Shown here piece after piece: positions 10,929-20,727 of a DNA stretch of 64,000 bases. Both the position numbers and the translations under genes were made by a program. Numbering within the stretch: position 1 is the first letter of the stretch; each line of letters begins with the position of its first letter. The notes beneath the pieces were generated by a model. It searched no databases and had not been told where the DNA came from. It saw nothing but the letters and a program-made list of their open reading frames with translations. Source of the DNA: Ctenosaura bakeri (lineage: Eukaryota; Chordata; Lepidosauria; Squamata; Iguanidae); contig CAOLHI010001247.1 in the NCBI GenBank assembly GCA_948474755.1, positions 186,001-250,000 of the forward strand. The letters are read 5' to 3'.

Positions 10929-11071
10929 AGCATACTGAAAAATATGCATATATATTTTCTTTAATTCCCCTGTTAATTCAAATTGCAAGTTGTCCCCGGT
11001 AATCTAACTGTTTTAATGGATTATACTCTTTTATGATTTCATTTTTATCAGTTGGTTTTGTTGAACACCAA

Positions 11072-11727
11072 GGCCATTTCCGCACTACACCGTTATAGTG
11101 CTGTTATTCCACTTTCAATACCCTATGGAATCCTGGGCTTTGCAGTTTAGGGATGTAGCAGAAATCCAGAGACAGAGAGACCAAAGAGTAAAGGAAAAAG
11201 AGGTTATTACGGCCGGGCTACGTGGCTGGAATCGCTTGCTAAGCCAAGAGCCCAGAGTTCAGTTTGCAAGACAGTTTTATAGGAACATAACACAAAGACA
11301 TTCCCTCTTGCCCGCCCCTCTGAGGGATTGCAATGTCTGCGGTATTCTCTGACTCCCTCTTACTCCTCGGATATTTACATTCCAGGCAATATGTTATAGA
11401 ACATTTCAGCAGTTAGCACACCATGACCAAAACTCTGTATCCAAAAACAGAAACAACCCTGCTTATCATTGCTAACACAGCATGTGGAAATCCCTTGACT
11501 TGTGACACACTTTCAGATGATTCCTCATATTAAATTCTACAACTATGAGCATATATAGGGTCTTGTGGCTACCTAGACTGACCCTCTCTCAGAGTCTGCT
11601 TCGGGGAGGGGCATTTAGAATCCTCAGCCAGGGAGCTCTTTGGCCTCAGGAAACTACAAACCCCAGAATTCCACAGGATGTTGAAAGTGGAATAATTGCA
11701 CTATAACAGTCTAGTGCGGAAATGGCT
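11072..11727. mobile_element. Foldback MITE copy interrupted by an unknown insertion of about 440 bp
   Basis: The ends ggccatttccgcactacaccg and gtctagtgcggaaatggct are flanked by CAA (11069-11071 and 11728-11730). The normal internal junction 'gtttaggga...ggggcatttagaat' is split by sequence from about 11152 (tgtagcagaaatcc) to about 11600 (gagtctgcttc). That insert has short inverted ends (agcaga/tctgct). No coding frame was seen in it. Confidence 0.6.
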
Positions 11728-11730
11728 CAA

Positions 11731-12149
11731 GTCCACCAACTGGTGCTTTGGACCATCTGTGATTCAGATTCTGTGCAGGAATTTAGAAATACGAGAGGCA
11801 CCACTGGATCACTGGCATGTTCCCAGCAGCGGCATTTTTTGGTCATTGTATTATTGTACAAACTGAAGACAACTGGAGTACTTCATAGAGGTGTTTTGTC
11901 ATTTCATTTTGAATTGATCCCCAGTTCCAGATCATCATTCTTCAAGTATAGCCCATTTAAGGAAACGACTGCTAATTTGTGTGATCTGGAGGTAAGCATC
12001 AGGTAGACCTTTAGGTGGCACTCACAGGCTATAACTGAAGAAGAGACAGCTGATCGAGACTTTTAGATGGTTGATTCTTTGACCTGAAAGACTGACATGC
12101 CCCTGGAAAGACAAGCTACTGGTGGTAGACCTTTATAAATTAAGAAGGG
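11731..12149. other. Intergenic, nothing recognised
   Basis: No gene, SINE or LINE signature could be seen between the foldback element and the L1 fragment. Confidence 0.4.
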
Positions 12150-13345
12150 GCTTTATCCCTTATTATTTCTAATCCTAATATTTAAGATTTCTAAACACAT
12201 GATAAATAATAGAGGAGACAATGGGCAGCCCTGTCTCGTTCCCTTATTTATCTTAAATATATTTGATTTGTCCCCATTAACTATTAAACTAGCCCTTTGA
12301 ACTCCATAAATAGCTTGTACCCACCCTTTGTACCTATCTCCAAACCCAATCTCTCCCATTACATTGAACATAAATTTCCATCTTAAATTATCAAACGCTT
12401 TTTCCGCGTCTAAAAAAACTAAAGCCAATTCCTTTTGATTATATTGTTGATAATATTCTACTATATCTACTATCGTCCTTATATTGTTTCTTAAGTATCT
12501 ACCCGGGAGAAATCCATTTTGATCTGTATGTATCCAATTCACCAAAACTTTCTTTAATCTATTTGCCAAAATCGAAGTAAAAATTTTGTAAGCAATATTT
12601 AACAACGAAATCGGTCTATAATTTTTTTTCTCTTGTTTATCCCTCCCCTCTTTTGGAATCAATATAATATTGGACTCCTCCCACGAATTTGGAATCTTCT
12701 GATTTTTGATGGAATTAATTACCTGAACTAAAATGGGTGCTAATAACTCTTGAAAAGTTTTATAATATATTCCTGTAAATCCGTCTGGGCCTGGAGCCTT
12801 CCCTTCCTTTAAATTCATAATAGCATTTTGCACTTCCTGCAAGGTTATCTCCTTATCTAATTCCTCCCTTTGTAACTCTGACAATCTAGCAATATCCATC
12901 TCTTGTAAGTACTTAATAATGCTATAATTCTGTTCTTGGGATTGACTACTTTCTTTAAATAATTCTTCAAAATAATTTACTAATACATTTTTAATCTTTT
13001 CTTGTTGTTGATGGACAATCTGTCCTTCCTTTATTTCTGTAATGATATTCTTATCTTTTTCTTTCTTCAATTTATACGCCAACCACCTACCTGGTTTATT
13101 TGCATATTCAAATTGTTTCTGTTTTAAATATTTCAATTTTTGTTCTAATTGTTCCATCATCAAAAGAGATAATTGTTTCCTCCACATTTTCGTTTCATTA
13201 TAAATCTTCATATCCTTAGGGTTTATCTTTAATTGGTATTCCTTCTCCCGTAATTTATTTACAATATATGTTTCCTTTTCCTTTCTGCATCTATTTAACC
13301 AAGCCTGTTGACCTATAAAAAACCCTCTCATCACGGCTTTACTGG
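12150..13345 (-). mobile_element. L1 LINE internal fragment, ORF2 reverse transcriptase
   Basis: An uninterrupted minus-strand frame of 393 codons encodes the L1 ORF2 linker and RT domain. Recognisable pieces are EGKAPGPDGFTGIYYK, KNYRPISLLNIAYKI, DQNGFLPGRYLRNNIRT, FLDAEKAFDNLRW and GTRQGCPLSPLLF. It stops just before the catalytic YADD box and lacks the endonuclease and the 3' tail, so it is an internal piece truncated at both ends. It is not a host gene. Confidence 0.9.
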
Positions 13346-13351
13346 TATCCC

Positions 13352-13541
13352 AAACTACATGTCCCCTCTTAACCTTCTCTGCTGCAGACTAAACATACCC
13401 AGCTCTCTAAGTCTATCCTCAGAGGGCTTCATGGCTTCCAGGTCCCTCACCATTTTGGTCGCCCTCCTCTGGACTTGCTCCAGCTTTTCAATATCCTTCT
13501 TGAATTGGGGTGCCCAGAACTGGACACAGTCAGCTCTATAA
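13352..13541 (-). repeat. CR1 LINE fragment
   Basis: Plus-strand text 'catgtcccctcttaacc...agaactggacacagtc' is the reverse of CR1 ORF2 between the VQRRATKMV and LRGDM blocks. It directly abuts the L1 fragment. Confidence 0.85.
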
Positions 13542-13737
13542 CTAGGTCCTTTTCCTTCTCCATTTTGGGGGAGTTTGGAGTTTGGAGTTTCGGAGTTTTT
13601 GAGAGTTTTGAGCTTTGAGTTTTCTCAAATCCGCAAACCATGAAGCTGGTAAGCTCCCTTCAGCCTCTAAAGGTGTGGCTGAGATCATTTTCTCCCAGCT
13701 GAAGACTTCTGGATTGGTACAGTATTAACCCAAATCC

Positions 13738-13740
<3 letters not shown>

Positions 13741-13769
<29 letters not shown>
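13741..13769 (+). repeat. (TC)n microsatellite
   Basis: A run of about 14 TC dinucleotides. Confidence 0.95.
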
Positions 13770-13776
<7 letters not shown>

Positions 13777-13789
13777 CCTCTTTCTAACT

Positions 13790-14070
13790 TTCTATAGTCT
13801 TGTATGCTTGTTGGAATGAGTGCAGCTGAATGATTGTATGGACTTTAACATCTATGTCAATAAAATACTTAAATTTGAACAATTTGTGTGATTTCTGACT
13901 GAGCCTGACCCCGTAAACATTGGGTTAAAGATCCTAATTGCCCTGCCCTCTTTGCATGGCTAAAACAGTGCTCAGAGCTAATTTTCCCACAAGAGACTAT
14001 TTTGATAGCTGTTGGGACTCCCTCAAAGGGACCTCCACCAAGCAGAGTAACCCTTCCCTTAGAAATTCCT
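13790..14070 (+). mobile_element. Decayed LTR-type element fragment with leader
   Basis: A polyadenylation signal (caataaaatac, about 13859) is followed by 'cctgaccccgtaaaca', then 'ttgggttaaagatcc', where a primer-binding-like TGG occurs. The sequence from about 13910 to 14070 recurs in reverse at 33730-33870. No coding sequence survives. The LTR reading is tentative. Confidence 0.35.
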
Positions 14071-14215
14071 GGAATCTGGAAATTTATTTCAAATAATTGA
14101 CAGACTAAAAGTTTTAACTTTTAAAGTTCTTCTTCAGTCAAAATCTGACAGTGCCCATGAAAGGTCCTTGTGCTATTTTCTTCCCCACACTTGATCATTA
14201 TAACTATTCCCTTTC

Positions 14216-14515
14216 TTTCCTTTTAACATTTTTATTGAAAATTCAATTTTAAAAATAAAAGACCCCCCTTCCCTCTTCCAAGCTTATATTTTCCAGTTGA
14301 ATCTGCTTATTTCCATTACATACAATCATAATTTCTGCTTAACAAAGAAAAGAACGATTACATCATTTATTTCTTCGTTTCTTATACATTTATATCTTTA
14401 TCCAATCCAAAACTTTTCTCCATTCCCTTTCAAAGTTCTGGAAAGGTTTATTTTTCAAAGAAAATGTTAGTTTTTCTGTCTCTACCACATCTAGAATTTT
14501 TAACTTCCATTCTTC
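14216..14515 (-). mobile_element. L1 LINE 3' end, 5'-truncated, with 17-bp TSD
   Basis: L1 3'UTR and the last ORF2 codons lie on the minus strand. The flanks tataactattccctttc at 14199-14215 and 14516-14532 are perfect direct repeats, the target-site duplication of a complete insertion event. Confidence 0.8.
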
Positions 14516-14532
14516 TATAACTATTCCCTTTC

Positions 14533-14790
14533 AACAAACAACGCTGGAGGAATAATAATAGTAGTGGAGGTAACAACAATGACACCACATTTATTAACTT
14601 AATGATAAATATTCCCACCCCAGTCTCCTTTTTAAAAACTCCTAGAATAATTTACAATGAAATAAAGGGCTAAAACCAATCAAATCACAAACACTAAAAT
14701 GCATGAAAAACAATTCATTAGTCAGGAGTAACTGACAACGTTATCAACCAACAATACTAAAAAGTGTATTAGCATACTTCAACATACTTA
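14533..14790. other. Intergenic AT-rich sequence
   Basis: Contains 'aataataatagtagtgg', then 'ccacatttattaac' and 'agaataatttacaatgaaataaag', probably an old LINE or SINE tail. No gene was seen. Confidence 0.4.
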
Positions 14791-15625
14791 AATCTCTCTC
14801 TCCACAGTTCCTCAAATATGCTGTTTGAGCCCAATCAATCAGCGGGTACAGGTCAGTCTGGATGACCAGAAGGGTCAACACATCGAATCATAGAATCGTA
14901 GAGTTGGAAGAGACCCCAGGGGCCATCCAGTCCAACCCCCTGCTATGCAGGAACCCACATCAAAACACTCCCAACAGATTACCATCCAGCCTCTGCTTAA
15001 AAACCTCCAAAGAAGGAGATTCCACCACACTCCATTGAAGCAGCACATTCCACTGCCGGACAGCCCTGACCATCAGGAAGTTCTCCCTGAGGTTCAGGTG
15101 GAATCTCCTTTCCTGCAGCTTGAATCCATTGCTCCTTGTCCTAGTCTCTGGAGCAGTGGAAAATAAGCCCTCTCCTTCCTCTACATGGCATCCCTTCAAA
15201 TATTTAAACATAGCTATCATGTCCCCTCTTAACCTTCTCTTCTGTAGAGTAAATATACCCAACTCCCTCAGCCACTCCTCATAGGGCTTCATGGCTTCCA
15301 GATGCTCCACCATTTTGGTTGCCCTCTGGACACGCTCCAGCTTGTTGATATCCTTCTTGAATTGAGGTGCCCAGAACTGGACACAGTATTCCAGATAAGG
15401 TCCGACCAAAGCAGAATAGAGTGGTACTATTATTTTCCTCAATCTACACTCCTATTGATGCAACCAAGAATGACGTTGGCTTTCTCGGCTGCCGCATCAC
15501 ACTACTGACTCATGTTCAGCTTGTGGTCCACCAATCTCTCTCTCTCTCACTTTCTCAAATATGCTGTTTGAGCCCACTCAATCAGTGGGTATGGGTCAGT
15601 CTGATAACCTGAAGGGTCAACACAT
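14791..15625. repeat. Long direct repeats of about 92 bp flanking a CR1 copy
   Basis: Left copy 14791-14883 and right copy 15533-15625 share, in order, 'aatctctctct', 'ctcaaatatgctgtttgagccca', 'atcaatcag', 'ggtcagtctg' and 'gaagggtcaacacat', with around ten differences. They exactly bracket the CR1 element at 14884-15532. Confidence 0.8.
14884..15532 (-). mobile_element. CR1 LINE, 5'-truncated insertion
   Basis: Starts with the reverse CR1 terminal repeat (cgaatcatagaatcgtag) and extends about 650 bp into ORF2. The minus-strand frame gives [19 protein letters not shown], then [19 protein letters not shown] and [15 protein letters not shown]. It is flanked by the long duplication described above. 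Confidence 0.92.
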
Positions 15626-15639
15626 ATATCAATGTCTGC

Positions 15640-17240
15640 CCTTCTGGGTGGGAAAAACTCACATATTAAATTCTGGTCAAAAGACACTCTCAACACCTCC
15701 CTCTACTTGGGGAACTTAGAATACAAAATGCACAATACAACATAGTTTTTGGCAGTCTGTACCCCGTTTTCCCCCACCCCACTTTCCAGAGCAAAGTGTG
15801 ATATAACACACAATAACAAATGTAGGTCCAATGCATGGCAGGGAGAGCAAAGCTAACCCAAAAGGTGGCTTTCAGATATTTGAGGTGGCCATGGCCAGAT
15901 GTTTTACTGGTGGCCCGGTGGACAGCCGGGAGGGGAGCTGCCACTGCTGTTGCTAATGCCCCCTGCTGGACGGGCAGCAGGGAACTCTTCCCAGGGTTGC
16001 TGCAGACAATATTGTTGCCGAACTTGGTAGGGTTGCAAAATAAGATTGTCCATCCATGCTGAGTTCTGTGGTTTCAAGGACAATACTGACGCTGTCACGG
16101 GACCTCCTCGGTTGTAGTCTTGCTAGCACTCAGGGGTGGCATCTTGGTCCATCCCAACAACTGCTTCTTTTTCAATTTTGATTTTTTTTTTAGCTTTAAT
16201 AACTTGAATATTTCAACACGAAAGGAGTAAAAATTGTTGCTTCTTGATTTAACTTGTATGTGTGTGCATCAAATATGATATCTCAGCAAGCAAGGGTTTC
16301 TTAAAAGCCTGCTTAATTTTCTTCTGCTTTGGCCCTTCCTGGATAAAGAGTCCCCTAAGTTTCAATATTGATGTGACCCATAATAGGGCTTCAGAGGAAT
16401 CAGCCAATGTAGTGAAGGGCGGGAATACTAGGAGTTGCAGTCCAACTATAGCTGAAGGGTTGAAAGACTCCTGCCCTGCTTTAAATCAGTGGGCCGCAAA
16501 GTCTTGTTGTATAGTAACAAAGAAGTCTTTGTTTGACTGCTGCAGGCTAACCAACCTCACTCCCTCTCCCAAATTTACTCAAGATAACACACCTCTTCCT
16601 GCACCGGGTAACTGGAGGTCACCTTTATAGCAGGAAATGATGGATGTAGAAAGCCTGGACAGGAATCCTTTGCAGTGGCCCTCTCTTTATCGGGGAAAAT
16701 TTTGCAAGAATTTGATATCTGGGGGAACTTCAGAACAAGATTTGAGACCTGAAGCTCATCCATTTTTATTAAACTCTTCACTTTAGGAGGCCTTGGAGCA
16801 AGCCAGAACTGTCAGGCGGGAAGTGTTTCTGTGTATAAAACTGGCAGAAGAACCAAGCAAATGAAGAGTTGGGTGTTTTCCATAGAGTGGAGGAATGGGT
16901 GCCCCTTTAGCGATTTGGTGCTGCAAACCCCATCAGCCCCTAGCAGGATGGCCAATAGCGAAATTTATGGAAGTTGCAGTCAAAAAAAAAAATTGATTTG
17001 GAGGGCTGCAGGTGTAGGTGTAGCCAGGCCATAGTCAAAAAATCACCAGGTAATTCCAGAGATAATAGGCTTGCAGCTAGCCTTAATGGCTCTGCTTTTT
17101 AGGACAATAGTGACTGGGAGATTCCCACCAAATTGCTGATTGTTTAATCTCCTTTTCCTCTGAACAGGCAATCCTCCCTTCACTCCAAAACCTGCCTGAC
17201 AAGCACAGAGCTATTTTTTTAGCCCTTTTGTCACCTAACG
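15640..17240. other. Intergenic, no gene recognised
   Basis: Apart from a decayed hAT-like piece near 16425-16470 (gggaatactaggagttgcagtcc), nothing coding was seen. Short frames here lack codon structure and splice sites. Confidence 0.4.
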
Positions 17241-17800
17241 CTAAAACCATCAGTTCATTCCGGACCCCATTATCCACTCTGCAAATTCCATTGTTTACTT
17301 GGCACACCCATGCCCTTCAGGCAGAAATCAGGTATAAAAACTCACAATTTTATCTAGATAACTTGCAGTACATTGATTGCTGGCGGCCGCTCTGCCACTC
17401 TGATTTCCGATTACGTACTGTCCTTAGATGCAAGTCTTAGTCACATCACTGCTTCTTCGCTGCTCTTCAAGACCAGTAAATACCATTCATGACACCTTGA
17501 AATGTCGCTATCTAAAAATCTTTCCTCTCTTTTTCTCTTTTCTGAGTATGTAACTGTTTGGTTCTTGCGCATGTGATTAATTCCCCCAATAAAAAAAACA
17601 ACACAATTTAGCTTACTTTTGGATCTCTGGCTGGTTCTTCCTTGCACAGACCCCATAAATATTGGTGTCAAAGATCTCATTTGGTTACCTCCCTCTTGCA
17701 GCCCTCCTAATATTGAGCTAATAATTCCCTACCTTCACACAGAGCTAATAATTCCCTACCTTCTCATTGTGGGTGGACCCCTGAGTCAGCACGTTTTGGT
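17240..17800 (+). mobile_element. Possible solo or degraded LTR
   Basis: A TATA-like ggtataaaaactc (about 17331) and a polyA signal ccaataaaaa (about 17587) are followed by 'ccttgcacagaccccataaatattggtgtcaaagatc'. That aligns loosely with 13890-13935 ('cctgaccccgtaaacattgggttaaagatc'). The block 'atattgagctaataattccc' at 17703 recurs near 19166. Decayed, with no coding content. Confidence 0.35.
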
Positions 17801-18184
17801 GTATCAGGACTGGTGGAGTAACATGGGCACTGCACTGCTGTCTCATGAGTCAATGAATGTAGCCCAGGAAAAGCAGATGTAGGGAATCTGTAGGGATTCC
17901 AGCAAGTTTAGGAACATGTCACAATCTGTGCACTTGAGCCAAAGGGCTACTGTCAGCTTGGGAATCTGTCTCCCCTTTTCCATCTTGGTTTGTGTCTTGC
18001 AGCTACACCTATCTGGCCACACACTTGGTTCACCATTCATGAGCCACAGTAGAACACACGTGACTGGCCCGGGAATCACTCCCTAACTTGAGGTCTATTG
18101 GTGATGGATCCAGAAAAGTTAGGAACATACATACTGGTATTCCCAAGCACTTAAAGTTATGGAAGAAAGTAAGGAGTATTCTTG

Positions 18185-18787
18185 GTTGCATCAAGATTCT
18201 TGGTTGCTTCAATAGGAGTATGGTGTGTAGATCAAGGGAAGTAATGGTATCACTCTATTCTGCATTGGTTAGGCCTCATTTGGAATATTGTGTCCAATTC
18301 TGGGCAACTCAATTCAAGAAGGATATGGACAAGCTGGAGCATGTCCAGAGGAGGGCGACCAAAATGGTGAAGGGTCTGGAAGCCATGAAGCCCTATGAGA
18401 AGCGGCTTAGGGAGCTGGGGATGTTTAGTCTGCAGAAGAGAAGGTTAAGAGGGGACATGAGAGTCATGGTTAAATATTTGAAGGGATGTCATGTCGAGGA
18501 GGGAGTGGGCTTGTTTTCCGCTGCTCCAGAGACTAGGACAAGGAGCAATGGATTCAAACTGCAGGAAAAGAGATTCCACTTGAACCTCAGGAAGAACTTC
18601 CTGACGGTCAGGGCTGTCTGGCAGTGGAATCTGCTGCCTCCATGGAGTGTGGTGGCGTCTCCTTCAGTGGAGGTTTTTAAGCAGAGGCTGGATGGCCATC
18701 TGCTGGGAATGCTTTGATGGGTGTTCCTGCATAGCAAGGGGTTGGACTGGATGGGCCCTGGGGTCTCTTCCAACTCTATGATTCTAT
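18185..18787 (+). repeat. CR1 LINE 3' end
   Basis: A long readable CR1 ORF2 C-terminus ([54 protein letters not shown]) is followed by the 3'UTR and the terminal 'actctatgattctatgag' octamer repeat. Confidence 0.93.
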
Positions 18788-18889
18788 GAGTAGAACCTCC
18801 TAACCTCCATTTTGTGTGGGATGTGTGCCACTTTTGTTAGACCAGTGTACCTTTTACTTTTCCTGACTAGGAACATCGGTAGGGCAGAT

Positions 18890-19250
18890 AGGAAGCCCCG
18901 ATCCCTCTCGTGTTGGATCTCTGCAGGGTAGCTCCCTCAGAGGCTTACGGTTAGTACTCCTTTAGCATGGATTAGAATGGCTCCTTTATGGACGTTTGAA
19001 CCCATGGACTAAACCGTAGACATTCTTCCATGGAGCAACATAGCTGGACAAATTCAAGTGACAGATCTCCCCCAGGAATCAGGCACCACCAAGACTTATA
19101 GTAACCGTGGTCTGTGTACGCAATACAACAGGGCAGGCGGTCCAGGAAATCTAGCCTGATAGCTGATATTGAGCTAATGATTCCCCATCTTTGCACGGAG
19201 GTACTCGCATCATGGGTGGATCCCTGAATCACCCACATTTTGAGCTAAGA
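18890..19250. repeat. Fragment sharing a block with 17.7 kb
   Basis: 'atattgagctaatgattccccatctttgcacgg' followed by 'catgggtggatccctga' (19165-19215) parallels 17703-17790. This points to a second decayed copy of the same LTR-like or dispersed element. Confidence 0.35.
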
Positions 19251-19818
19251 GTTACTCTGTTATCAAGCCACATTGGGTCAAAAGGCAGTAAAGAGAGAAC
19301 TGCAGATAGTTTGGACTTTGAGCCCCATTGATCCCACACAATGGTAAGAGATTATGGGGCTTGTAGTGGAAAAAGTCACTTGCCCACATTCTCCTCTCTT
19401 CTTATCTCATCCTGCCATGGATTTTTGCTTCATGTGTAACTGGCCGTGCCAGAGGCAGCCATCTGAGCTTGACGTGAGTGGGGTGAGGGTGGCACCATTT
19501 GCTTCTCTCTCTGCAGCCTCAGGCGGTAAAATGTTGGGAGTCTACCCCAAACCTCACTTTCCCACAAACCAGGGGAGAAATGGAGCCTGGGTCCTTCAGC
19601 AGTGAATAAAAATATTGGCAAAGAATTGATCATTATTTTTTACGTGTAAACATTTAAAATGTCTTTGCAGCCTATTTCTTTTCTGAGTTTAAAAACAAGG
19701 TTAATGATGCAGCTTGACCAAAACAGAATCCTTGAACCCACTGCTGGTTGGAAAATCCCTACTTTCTCGCCTTCAATCAAGGTCTCTCTGCCCTAGAGGG
19801 ACCTGACCCTAAGATTTA

Positions 19819-19998
19819 GGCCATTTCCGCACGACACTCTTATAGCGCGATGATTCCACTTTCAACCTCCTATGGAATGCTGGGGTTTGCAGTTCCGGGA
19901 GGGGCCGGCCGGCCCCTCCCGGAACTGCAAACCCCAGGATTCCATAGGAGGTTGAAAGTGGAATCATTGCGCTATAAGAGTGTCGTGCGGAAATGTTC
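19819..19998. mobile_element. Foldback MITE copy, near-perfect palindrome
   Basis: Two arms of about 88 bp are almost exact reverse complements. They run from ggccatttccgcacgacactc to gtgtcgtgcggaaatg and meet at a central ggggccggccggcccc. Essentially no unpaired loop exists, so the single strand could fold completely. Confidence 0.85.
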
Positions 19999-20616
19999 AT
20001 AGCCATATCGTTGGAAAAGTGTCCCTTTAAATCACAGCAGGAATGCCAGTTATTGTGAACTGCAATGACCATCAAAATCTCCTTAAACTGAACATTTAAG
20101 TCACATTCAGCAAAAGTTGAGTGTTGTGGACAGATGGGAGCCCATGGCTGGTTTTGGCACAAACTGGCCCATTCAGCTAAAGATTGGCCACAGAATGCAG
20201 ATCCCCATTTTCTCCCCTGGACTCAAGGTCCCTGTGCTCTAGATTGAGAAAAAAGGGTCAGGGGGCATTCCAGCTATGTGCACTGCAGTTCCCATAGGGG
20301 GCCTAGCCAGCTACCCAATGCTAAAGAGTGCTGGGCGTTGCAATCCTCCGCTCTGCAAACCCAATACTGAAACCTTCTGCTCCAGAGTGACCCCTGAGGG
20401 TGGTTGGTAATTTTGCATCTGTTTTATGTGCCAAGGAACTGCCATTCCGTGGGATGCCAGCCCAGATCTTCCACCTTCCCCAGGCAGAGGGAGAGGAGTG
20501 GCCGGAATCCTTCCCTTTCCTCCTCCTTTAGTGCCAAAGTCTGGAAGAGAGAAGCGTTTTCTTTGCAAGCAGCAATTGGGGAGAGGGAGGGTGCCCTGCA
20601 TTTCGCCCTGGGAAAA

Positions 20617-20727
20617 ATGGCCACCCGTTTGTTTGAAGGCAAGGATCACGCCCTTTTCTACCAGAAATACAGGTTCTCGCCCCAGGAGAACCTGCAAGGG
20701 CTGATCTTCTCCTACCTGGATAAAAAG
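20617..20727 (+). CDS. Methyltransferase exon 1
   Basis: 37 codons from the initiator ATG to DKK, with donor gtaatggg. It ends on a codon boundary. The frame extends upstream, but family similarity begins at this ATG. Confidence 0.88.
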
